5,559 bases of DNA from Thermoprotei archaeon. Lineage in GTDB: Archaea; Thermoproteota; Thermoprotei_A; Sulfolobales; Ignisphaeraceae. The notes below the pieces were generated by a model. The model made no database searches and was not told the DNA's origin. It saw only the letters and a list, made by a program, of their open reading frames with translations. The position numbers and the translations under genes are program-made. Positions 1 to 4,632 of the stretch are shown piece after piece (position 1 is the stretch's first letter; each line of letters opens with the position of its first letter). The stretch is taken from contig QMWY01000093.1 of the NCBI GenBank assembly GCA_003661865.1, positions 1 through 5,559 of the forward strand, in the 5' to 3' direction.

Positions 1-109
1 CGTTATGTCTTATCATGGGTCAGGCTAATAAGATTAACTAAGCTTTGGTGCTCAACCGCATACCGCTAGGTGGCCCTGCTCCTGCAGTCGCGGGTTAGCA
101 ACTGTTTGT

Positions 110-139
110 GGTTTGCAGGTCTTTTAAGGTCTTTGCAGG
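110..139 (+). repeat. Three imperfect 10-base direct repeats
   Basis: Units start at 110, 120 and 130 with consensus TCTTTGCAGG. AGGTCTTT occurs at 117-124 and 127-134, and TTTGCAGG at 112-119 and 132-139. The 10-base period is close to one helical turn. The middle unit contains CTTTTAAGG, which could serve as a TATA box. This could be a protein-binding array or chance low complexity. Confidence 0.4.
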
Positions 140-166
140 CTTCTTCCTGCCCCGTGGGCTATGGTG

Positions 167-199
167 ATAGGCCTATACACCTAGGCTTAGGCGCCTTAG
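167..199. repeat. Cluster of short palindromes
   Basis: ATAGGCCTAT (167-176) is a perfect 10-base palindrome. CCTAGG follows at 180-185 and AGGCGCCT at 189-196, the last inside an imperfect 14-base palindrome (186-199). TAGGC recurs at 168, 182 and 188. The cluster lies 57 bases before the chosen start of the first gene and could be an operator. Nothing in the sequence identifies a binding protein. Confidence 0.4.
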
Positions 200-255
200 C
201 GTGGATAGGTCAAAGTTTTTACCGGCATTATGCACACTATCTACCGGTGTGGCTA

Positions 256-1266
256 ATGAGGTCTGGTGGGCACGCGCTGTTGGTGCTGTCACTAGCCATG
301 CTTGCATGCTCCTCGATAATGTTTGCAGTGACGTTCGTGGCCCTGCCCTCGCCTAGGCGGCCGGGCGCGTCGGTGATCTCTGCTTGGAGTATGTCCGTGC
401 CCGCCAATTACGTGCTCGTCGGGGAGGATATGGATGGTGACGGTTTCGCCGATGTGGTGTACGTGAGGGACGGCACGACCGGCAGGGTGGCTAGGTTTCA
501 GACGCTTGACGACGCCCTGTCGTGCGCTAACAGCGGGCTGGTGTTCCTGAAGTCGGGCAAGTACGTGCTTCATTCGACGTTCCCTCGCGAGAACATGACG
601 GGCAGGATGAAGCTAGTGGGCGAGGGCAGGACGACCGTGATATACTCAAGCGGGCCGTTCGACGCGCTGAACATGACCCTGTTGCCGGTGGAGGACTTGG
701 TATACCAGAGGTCTGACGGGAGCTTCGCCGACGCGAGTTTCGACCCCAACGTGTTCGGAGAGATGCTGAGGGAGAACACGGTTGACCGGGAAATCAATTA
801 CTGGAAGGCTGTCGTAGGTCGCTCGTTCGTGATAAGCTACAGGTTCGAAAGTATACCGAGCGAGGGCAACGCTACAGTGGTTATAGCCAACCCTAGTGAC
901 AGCGGTGTGTACATAACTATTGAGGCCATAGTGGTAACGGGCACGGGTCAGGGCAAGATAGACATAATGACCGACGTTACGTTCGACAGCCACGCGGGCA
1001 CCCTCACTCCTAGGAACAGGAACCTGGGCGCTACAACTGCCAGTTCCGTAACCGCGTACTGTGGGGCGCACCTGTCGTCCCTAGGCACGCCCTACATGTA
1101 CGGCGTGCTCCCAGGAGGGAGCGGGAAGTACGCTACCGGCGATACCATGAGCTACGCGGTGTGCATACTCGACGAGGGCCACAACGTGTGCATAGTCGTG
1201 GAGAACACCTCAACATCGGATATAGACGTGGCTATAGTGGTGTTCTACTTCGAGGATGAGAAGTGA
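256..1266 (+). CDS. Membrane-anchored protein with virus-like C-terminal structural domain
   Basis: This 336-residue protein starts at ATG 256, preceded six bases upstream by GGTG (246-249), a partial match to the archaeal ribosome binding site. A hydrophobic segment at residues 6-30 is an anchor or signal peptide. Residues 58-66 form a D-x-D-x-D-x(3)-D loop (DMDGDGFAD), as in calcium-binding dockerin or FG-GAP loops. Residues 82-131 resemble the first coil of pectate-lyase-like proteins, with TLDDAL, LVFLKSGKYVL and LVGEGRTTVI, but no further beta-helix coils follow. Residues about 173-334 follow a pattern I recall from uncharacterised phage structural proteins: INYWKAVVGRSF, NPSDSGVYI, TLTPRNRNLG, VLPGGSGKYATGD, then a DxAIVVFYFE-like end. 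NMT, NAT and NTS sites suggest N-glycosylation. It is probably a surface or virion-attached protein; the role is unknown. The gene is convergent with the next one. Confidence 0.8.
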   Translation: MRSGGHALLVLSLAMLACSSIMFAVTFVALPSPRRPGASVISAWSMSVPANYVLVGEDMDGDGFADVVYVRDGTTGRVARFQTLDDALSCANSGLVFLKSGKYVLHSTFPRENMTGRMKLVGEGRTTVIYSSGPFDALNMTLLPVEDLVYQRSDGSFADASFDPNVFGEMLRENTVDREINYWKAVVGRSFVISYRFESIPSEGNATVVIANPSDSGVYITIEAIVVTGTGQGKIDIMTDVTFDSHAGTLTPRNRNLGATTASSVTAYCGAHLSSLGTPYMYGVLPGGSGKYATGDTMSYAVCILDEGHNVCIVVENTSTSDIDVAIVVFYFEDEK

Positions 1267-1281
1267 AAGTGAAGTGAAAGT
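1260..1281 (+). repeat. Perfect 11-base tandem duplication over a stop codon
   Basis: GAAGTGAAAGT occurs twice with no gap (1260-1270 and 1271-1281). The first copy contains the TGA stop (1264-1266) of the upstream gene. The second copy lies in the convergent intergenic space. A second, unrelated 11-base tandem duplication sits after the gene ending at 4419. Confidence 0.85.
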
Positions 1282-1296
1282 CGGACGTATTTAAAC

Positions 1297-1324
1297 AAAA
1301 AATCAAAATTTTTAAGATGTTTTT
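1297..1324. terminator. T-tract terminators serving both convergent genes
   Basis: On the + strand, T5 runs at 1309-1313 and 1320-1324 lie 40-60 bases after the stop of the 256-1266 gene. On the minus strand, the A6 run at 1297-1302 reads as T6 about 40 bases after the stop of the 1341-2282 gene. Archaeal transcription commonly ends at T-tracts without a hairpin, which fits the convergent layout. Confidence 0.6.
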
Positions 1325-1340
1325 ATGTTATCACTTTAGC

Positions 1341-2282
1341 CTATGCCTTTATGTAGAAGGTCAGGCTCAGTAGGGACACGGCGTTGTCATTAGCCCTTCC
1401 ATTATCCTTGAAGAACTCAACGTCCAAGTTTGCGTACAGGGTGATCGTTATGGTCACGCTTGAGCCGCTTTCTAGTGAACCTGCATCAACGTTAAAGTCG
1501 GTGCTGAAGCTACCGGATGTGATCTCTCCGGTTAACGGGTCTTTGGTACATGCGGTATTCTCCGGCGGTATCTCCACGTAGTAGGCCTCGTCGCCTGAGG
1601 AGAATGTGTACAGCGTCGGGAGCCCAGTTACCCTCACGCCGGTTCCAGTTACTCTTATTACCAGAACGGGCTGGAACGTGGCGCCCCTTAGTGAGCTGAC
1701 CACCTTGTTCAACTGCGTGTATAGGTACTGGTTCTTGAAGAGTATCGTGAAGATTGGCCTAGTGTTGCCCTTTGTGGTTACGTTGTACTCTCCACCGTCA
1801 CCTATCTTGTTGTAGTCTGGATCAAGGATTGTTAATGTTAGGTTCGCGTGGCCGGCAGGGGGCTGTAGTGGCATCCTTATCTCCTTGATGAACATCTCGG
1901 CGCTCCTGTCGTAGTCCGTGTTCCTTATCGTTATGAGCTCCTCCCACAAGGTGTTGCCCTTGGTTATCCACACGTAGTAGCTCCTGCCAGCACTAACCCT
2001 GACGCCTATGTCGGCCACGCCCGCAGTGCTTGTCGCCATGCCTAGCAGTTCCTTGCTTGAGTCGAAGAGGTACACGCTAGCCCCAGATATCGTTGACGTG
2101 TTGTACAAGTTGTAGAGCTTTATCCTAAGGTACGCCGTCTCTACTGGAGCCTCTACCGTCTCCACTCTTATCTCTGTCGGCCTAACCGCCAATTGGGCCC
2201 ACTGGTAGATTCCGAAGACGACCATGCCCACTACGGCAAGCACTATGATGCCCAGTATCAGAGTCCTAGTCTCAACCGCCAT
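1341..2282 (-). CDS. N-terminally membrane-anchored beta-rich surface protein
   Basis: This 313-residue protein starts at an ATG (2280-2282) about 20 bases after the expected transcription start. One hydrophobic helix (residues 7-28) follows a short charged head (MAVETRT) and probably acts as an uncleaved anchor, leaving about 285 residues outside. Residues 50-107 look like a small Greek-key domain of the carboxypeptidase-regulatory or PEGA type (LRIKLYN, ISGASVYLFD, GVADIGVRVSAGRSYYVWI). Residues about 145-310 form one or two further beta-sandwich domains rich in alternating hydrophobic residues, ending in VTITITLYANLDVEF and LLSLTFYIKA. N-x-S/T sites occur at 61, 147 and 167. No catalytic motif was seen. 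It is divergent from the next gene, another anchored surface protein. A virion spike or a cell-surface protein would both fit; the family is not recognised. Confidence 0.85.
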   Translation of the reverse strand: MAVETRTLILGIIVLAVVGMVVFGIYQWAQLAVRPTEIRVETVEAPVETAYLRIKLYNLYNTSTISGASVYLFDSSKELLGMATSTAGVADIGVRVSAGRSYYVWITKGNTLWEELITIRNTDYDRSAEMFIKEIRMPLQPPAGHANLTLTILDPDYNKIGDGGEYNVTTKGNTRPIFTILFKNQYLYTQLNKVVSSLRGATFQPVLVIRVTGTGVRVTGLPTLYTFSSGDEAYYVEIPPENTACTKDPLTGEITSGSFSTDFNVDAGSLESGSSVTITITLYANLDVEFFKDNGRANDNAVSLLSLTFYIKA

Positions 2283-2309
2283 ACCCGACCATCCCCGACT
2301 GCTACATTA

Positions 2310-2315
2310 TGCGGT
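2310..2315. promoter_or_regulatory. TGCGGT motif beside the minus-strand promoter
   Basis: TGCGGT lies six bases before TTAAG in the TATA region of the 1341-2282 gene. The same core with nearly the same spacing to a TTA-containing box recurs at 2372-2377 (six bases) and 3739-3744 (five bases). Seen from the gene, ACCGCA falls just downstream of the TATA box, where a bound protein would hinder initiation. The binding role is inferred. Confidence 0.4.
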
Positions 2316-2320
2316 CTCGG

Positions 2321-2333
2321 CTTAAGTATTTTG
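2321..2333 (-). promoter_or_regulatory. TATA/BRE-like promoter of the 1341-2282 gene
   Basis: Read on the minus strand, AAAATACTTAAG has an A-rich BRE-like part followed by a TATA-like box centred near 2326. This predicts initiation near 2300 and an approximately 18-base leader before the ATG at 2280-2282. The leader carries only a weak purine-rich stretch (GGGGATGG) as a possible ribosome binding site. Confidence 0.55.
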
Positions 2334-2369
2334 CGTTTTAGCCATTTCGGCTAGCGTACTGGCCGGTCT

Positions 2370-2381
2370 GGTGCGGTAAGA
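2370..2381. promoter_or_regulatory. 12-mer GGTGCGGTAAGA, copy 1 (candidate operator)
   Basis: This 12-mer is identical to 3737-3748 in the other divergent promoter region and has the same orientation. Here it directly abuts the TATA-like ATTAAAG of the 2422-3267 gene on its upstream side. A chance 12-base match between two regions this short is unlikely (of order 1 in 600 for a random sequence). It is a candidate site for a shared regulator, possibly the product of 3336-3725. Confidence 0.55.
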
Positions 2382-2390
2382 GATTAAAGC
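2381..2390 (+). promoter_or_regulatory. TATA-like promoter of the 2422-3267 gene
   Basis: AGATTAAAGC is centred near 2386, which predicts initiation near 2412 and about a 10-base leader before ATG 2422. An alternative AT-rich stretch at 2404-2410 is too close to the start to act as a TATA box. The 12-mer GGTGCGGTAAGA adjoins it on the upstream side. Confidence 0.5.
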
Positions 2391-2421
2391 CTCTGGAGCC
2401 CGGTATTATACTGGTGCTTTG

Positions 2422-3267
2422 ATGAATAGTGCAGGATCCAGCAGTATTATAAGGGTCTGCCCCAAGGCGCCGGTCGTGCTGGGCGCGTTGGTAATGCTGG
2501 TTGCCCTAACGGCACCTGCGCGTTCGTTCCCCAGCAACGAGTACGATGTGCAGGTCGTGCAGGATGAGGCAGAGTTTCAGTTGCTCGACTACAACACAAC
2601 GATATTCTTCTCCCTTCCATACGGCTTCCTGTGCAACTACACGGTGGTGTACGGGGATAGGGTATGCGTCAACTACATGTACTCCCACCCCGACCCCCTG
2701 AGCATGCTGACGCTTGCGATAGCAAACGGGAACCTTACCGTGCTCGACATAGGGAACAAGTACGTTAGGGCCAGGGTTGATAGTAATGTAGGCTACGCAA
2801 TATTCAACATAAGCGTACCACAGTGGGGTTCTCCGTCTAGGGTGACCGACGACCTGCTGGGAGGGGAGTTCCAGAAGGTGAGCACATTAAGCGAGGCGCT
2901 AGCTAATGCCAAGAGCTGGTACTACGACGAGTCGGACATGACCGCCGTAATAAACGTACCTACTGGGTCTTCGACAGTAATCACCATAAAGTGGTACAGG
3001 GAGGTCAGTACGCCAGCGGGCGGAGGAGCCGTAGTGACGCCGCAAAAGCCGGAGGTGCCCCCAGCAGCTAGGACGGCGGTCGAGAGGATCGCTGCCACAG
3101 TATGGTACGCGGTTTCGAAGGCGTGCTCCGTGTTGCACACCACGTACGGGCACATATCGGGTATGCTGGGCAAACTGCTGTGGACCAGAACTGGTGCGAT
3201 AATCATAGGCGTCGTTATAGTGATTGCTGGGATAATAGGTATTATGTTGGCTAGGGAGAACCTGTAG
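2422..3267 (+). CDS. Type I surface protein with signal peptide and C-terminal anchor
   Basis: This 281-residue protein starts at ATG 2422; the TTG just before it is a weaker choice. A signal peptide covers residues about 14-35 (VVLGALVMLVALTAPARS), with likely cleavage before FPSNE. The ectodomain (36-195) is beta-rich, has two cysteines that could pair (C71 and C82) and N-glycosylation sites at about 58, 72, 104 and 129. A proline- and glycine-rich linker (197-215) leads to an amphipathic stretch (217-254), a transmembrane helix (258-277) and a short AREN tail. The plan resembles S-layer-associated or viral spike proteins, but no family or enzyme motif is recognised. It is transcribed divergently from the 1341-2282 gene, whose product is anchored at the opposite end, so the two could be surface partners. 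That pairing is an inference. Confidence 0.85.
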   Translation: MNSAGSSSIIRVCPKAPVVLGALVMLVALTAPARSFPSNEYDVQVVQDEAEFQLLDYNTTIFFSLPYGFLCNYTVVYGDRVCVNYMYSHPDPLSMLTLAIANGNLTVLDIGNKYVRARVDSNVGYAIFNISVPQWGSPSRVTDDLLGGEFQKVSTLSEALANAKSWYYDESDMTAVINVPTGSSTVITIKWYREVSTPAGGGAVVTPQKPEVPPAARTAVERIAATVWYAVSKACSVLHTTYGHISGMLGKLLWTRTGAIIIGVVIVIAGIIGIMLARENL

Positions 3268-3274
3268 TGTCCGC

Positions 3275-3321
3275 TTTTTATGAACTCCATCCTCTAAAGG
3301 TATGCACGTGCCATCCTTTTT
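3275..3321 (+). terminator. Two T5 tracts after the 2422-3267 gene
   Basis: T5 runs lie at 3275-3279 and 3317-3321, 8 and 50 bases after the stop. The heptamer CCATCCT occurs twice nearby (3287-3293 and 3311-3317). The opposite strand has no comparable T-run, so transcripts of the convergent gene at 3336-3725 may read into the 3' end of this gene. Confidence 0.5.
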
Positions 3322-3335
3322 GTCGAGCATCAAAC

Positions 3336-3725
3336 CTACCTAAGCACGGCTACTAGCACAAGTATGCTCGCGGCGGAGGTCACTATCGAGGGCAACGGGT
3401 TCCAGATCATTATGCTGGTCAGCGATCCGACACAGAAGAGTATTGCTGAAGCGACATATGACGCGACCCTAACCAGCTCGTACCTAGCTATGACCCTAGC
3501 TATGTTGCCGCTTAGTGCTATGTAGCTGCCCCTGCTCACATATCCCTTCTCCACCAGCCTAGCCACTATCCTTCGGCAGGTGGTGTGCGATATCCCAGTA
3601 GCCCTAGATATTTCCGCTATGCTTTCGGCCCTGCCTACCTCGGCCAGATAGAGAAGTACCCTAGCCTCCCTAGACAGGAGCGCGTTCTTTAGCGATGACT
3701 GCAACGCCCTAAGCTTGTTCATCAT
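3336..3725 (-). CDS. Membrane-anchored winged-helix transcriptional regulator
   Basis: This 129-residue protein has an N-terminal winged helix-turn-helix (residues about 18-72) of the broad MarR/ArsR/TrmB type. Visible parts are the support helix (SREARVLLYLAEVG), a helix-turn segment (SIAEISRATGIS), the recognition helix (46-61, HTTCRRIVARLVEKG) and a short wing (YVSRGSYIALS). Two hydrophobic helices at 87-108 and 112-128, joined by a tight NPLPS turn, should hold it in the membrane with the DNA-binding domain inside. The plan recalls the Sulfolobus ArnR regulators (N-terminal HTH, two C-terminal membrane helices), but this protein is much shorter and has no HAMP-like part. No sensor domain is visible, so any signal would have to act on the membrane hairpin or a partner, perhaps the divergent membrane protein. 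Start 3725 fits a leaderless message; the ATG at 3720-3722 is the alternative. Confidence 0.85.
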   Translation of the reverse strand: MMNKLRALQSSLKNALLSREARVLLYLAEVGRAESIAEISRATGISHTTCRRIVARLVEKGYVSRGSYIALSGNIARVIARYELVRVASYVASAILFCVGSLTSIMIWNPLPSIVTSAASILVLVAVLR

Positions 3726-3736
3726 GTACGTATTTG

Positions 3737-3748
3737 GGTGCGGTAAGA
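3737..3748. promoter_or_regulatory. 12-mer GGTGCGGTAAGA, copy 2 (candidate operator)
   Basis: This second perfect copy of the 12-mer at 2370-2381 lies between the TATA-like box and the start of the regulator gene (3336-3725). Occupancy there would block transcription, consistent with autorepression. The TGCGGT core occupies 3739-3744. Confidence 0.55.
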
Positions 3749-3759
3749 CTTATCGATTT
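3748..3759 (-). promoter_or_regulatory. Promoter-like element of the regulator gene
   Basis: On the minus strand, AAATCGATAAGT is centred about 27 bases before ATG 3725, the distance expected for a leaderless archaeal message. Its match to the TATA consensus is only moderate. Confidence 0.4.
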
Positions 3760-3772
3760 CCCACAAAATACG

Positions 3773-3784
3773 AAAATATAAATT
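3773..3784 (+). promoter_or_regulatory. TATA promoter of the 3820-4419 gene
   Basis: AAAATATAAATT is a strong TATA match centred near 3779, predicting initiation near 3805. This leaves a leader of about 15 bases that begins just before the ribosome binding site at 3808-3815. A second box, AAATATAAG (about 3795-3802), is too close to the start unless the message is leaderless. Confidence 0.6.
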
Positions 3785-3807
3785 GGCATGCCGGAAATAT
3801 AAGCCGT

Positions 3808-3815
3808 GGGTGATC
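3808..3815 (+). promoter_or_regulatory. Ribosome binding site that fixes a TTG start
   Basis: GGGTGATC matches the complement of the archaeal 16S rRNA 3' end (GGTGATC) and lies four bases before TTG 3820. It supports translation from this TTG. It is the best ribosome binding site in the window. Confidence 0.7.
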
Positions 3816-3819
3816 AGGG

Positions 3820-4419
3820 TTGAAGTACGAGCTGGTAGCTTTCGTGGTTACACTGGTGGCACTAGCACTAATGATGTACTACGTGCCCATGTCACAGCTA
3901 GTTTTGCTCCCAAGCGTTATAGTGCTGTCAGGAATAGTGTCCGCAACGATAACGTACTTTATGTCTAGGACTGAGCCCCCCACGGTAAACCAAGTGATCA
4001 TGAACACGATGATAGGCGCCGTAGGCGGCATACTGCTGGCGCAACTGTTTGCGGTGGTTGCGATCCAGCCCACGATCAGCACCTCAGTACCAGTTGCGCT
4101 TATGAACGCCATGATGGGGTCGTTCATCGGCTCCTCTCTCACGGCGCTCCTAACTGCGGGCGAGATAAGCGGGCAGGTCAGCACTACCACTATTCTTGCC
4201 TTGGTCGGATTCATGGCTGTACTGATCTTCGTGGCGGTCCTAATCGCGATGGCGGGGATGGGCCCATTAGTAGTCTACCTAATAATGTTGCTCGTCGCAA
4301 TCTTTGCTGGTAGGAGGCTAGGGTTCGATGACAGGGAGATATTGATAGTCGCCTCCATGGTAACCATTACGTTCCTAGTATGGCAGATCAAGGCGCTAAC
4401 TGTCGTCCCAATACCCTAA
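3820..4419 (+). CDS. Polytopic membrane protein with duplicated glycine-motif helix
   Basis: This 199-residue, very hydrophobic protein starts at TTG 3820, supported by GGGTGATC four bases upstream. Six or seven membrane helices can be drawn at about 4-22, 26-48, 60-82, 92-112, 123-146, 149-164 and 173-190, with one charged loop (GRRLGFDDRE, 164-173) between the last two. Helices 3 and 4 carry the same pattern, M-N-x-M-x-G-x(3)-G-x(2)-L-x(2)-L, at residues 61-76 and 95-110, exactly 34 residues apart. That suggests an internal duplication and packed glycine-face helices. No transporter, protease or enzyme signature is recognised. The gene diverges from the membrane-anchored regulator and could be its target or sensing partner. 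It could also be a small channel or a viral membrane protein; the function is unknown. Confidence 0.85.
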   Translation: MKYELVAFVVTLVALALMMYYVPMSQLVLLPSVIVLSGIVSATITYFMSRTEPPTVNQVIMNTMIGAVGGILLAQLFAVVAIQPTISTSVPVALMNAMMGSFIGSSLTALLTAGEISGQVSTTTILALVGFMAVLIFVAVLIAMAGMGPLVVYLIMLLVAIFAGRRLGFDDREILIVASMVTITFLVWQIKALTVVPIP

Positions 4420-4427
4420 GACCACAA

Positions 4428-4433
4428 TTTTTT
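4428..4433 (+). terminator. T6 tract after the 3820-4419 gene
   Basis: TTTTTT begins nine bases after the TAA stop, in an AT-rich setting typical of archaeal termination. Confidence 0.55.
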
Positions 4434-4435
4434 GC

Positions 4436-4457
4436 CATACCACTAACATACCACTAA
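4436..4457 (+). repeat. Perfect 11-base tandem duplication, with a decayed third unit
   Basis: CATACCACTAA occurs at 4436-4446 and 4447-4457 with no gap. TATGCACTAC (4458-4467) resembles a third, diverged unit. It begins 17 bases after the stop of the upstream gene and two bases after its T6 tract. The unit length equals that of the duplication at 1260-1281, but the sequence is unrelated. Confidence 0.85.
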
Positions 4458-4606
4458 TATGCACTACGGGCTATCGCGCTAAATACTTTCGCCTAACCCT
4501 GCTGATTTTGAGTACGCCTGAGAGTACGTGTTGTGCATTTGCCCGAGGGATAGAATTTACGAAGTAAAAGATTTGGATTTACCAACACATACAATACTTT
4601 CGGTTC

Positions 4607-4612
4607 AAAAAA
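4607..4612 (-). terminator. T6 tract after the lectin-like gene
   Basis: A6 at 4607-4612 reads as T6 on the minus strand, 20 bases after the TAA stop (4633-4635) of the 4633-5559 gene. Confidence 0.5.
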
Positions 4613-4632
4613 TATTATGGCAGAAGCCGCAC

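Larger units (their letters stand above)
1..255. other. Non-coding upstream region of the first gene
   Basis: No convincing gene was found here on either strand. An open stretch on the + strand runs from the left edge to a TAG at 67-69, but it is only 22 codons and has no recognisable content. A GTG at 70 would extend the next gene by 62 residues. That extension uses codons unlike the rest of the gene (GGT, TTA, TAT, CAT, CAA) and shows no protein-like pattern, so I treat it as untranslated. The region holds 10-base repeats (110-139), a palindrome cluster (167-199) and TATA-like stretches at 121-129 and 214-221. A minus-strand ATG at 14-16, about 25 bases beyond an AT-rich stretch (26-43), could begin a leaderless gene leaving the window to the left; five codons are too few to judge. 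Confidence 0.5.
3729..3772. repeat. Inverted repeat flanking the regulator's promoter
   Basis: CGTATTT (3729-3735) and its complement AAATACG (3766-3772) are centred near 3750, on the TATA-like box of the regulator gene. The arms match at 9 of 12 positions if extended inward. It could be an autoregulatory operator. A 7-base match in a region this size is not rare by chance. Confidence 0.35.
4420..4632. other. Convergent intergenic region
   Basis: No gene was seen in these 213 bases. The region holds a + strand T-tract, an 11-base tandem duplication, a direct repeat GAGTACG (4510-4516 and 4522-4528) and a minus-strand T-tract. CTAAATACT (about 4479-4487) resembles a TATA box with nothing coding behind it, so a small RNA cannot be excluded; I found no C/D box pair or tRNA pattern. 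Confidence 0.5.

Noticed and set aside
1..16. Possible leaderless minus-strand gene starting at 14-16 (MIRHN)
   Set aside because: Only five codons are visible and the promoter match is loose, so it cannot be supported from this window.
161..184. Seven-codon leader peptide before the first gene (MVIGLYT)
   Set aside because: It is too short, has no ribosome binding site, and overlaps the palindrome cluster, which explains the sequence equally well.
70..255. N-terminal extension of the first gene from GTG 70
   Set aside because: Codon use differs from the rest of the gene, no separate ribosome binding site is seen, and ATG 256 gives a well-formed hydrophobic N-terminus.
646..1071. 141-codon minus-strand frame inside the first gene
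   Set aside because: Its composition is that of an antisense shadow, and the + strand translation carries recognisable domain patterns.
1286..1373. TATA-like ATTTAAAC followed 26 bases later by an ATG and an 18-codon frame
   Set aside because: It sits in the AT-rich terminator region, is antisense to the end of a real gene, and is too short to support.
2899..3333. Two minus-strand open frames under the 3' end of the type I surface protein gene
   Set aside because: Their translations look like frame-shifted shadows, and the + strand frame has a coherent signal peptide, linker and membrane anchor.
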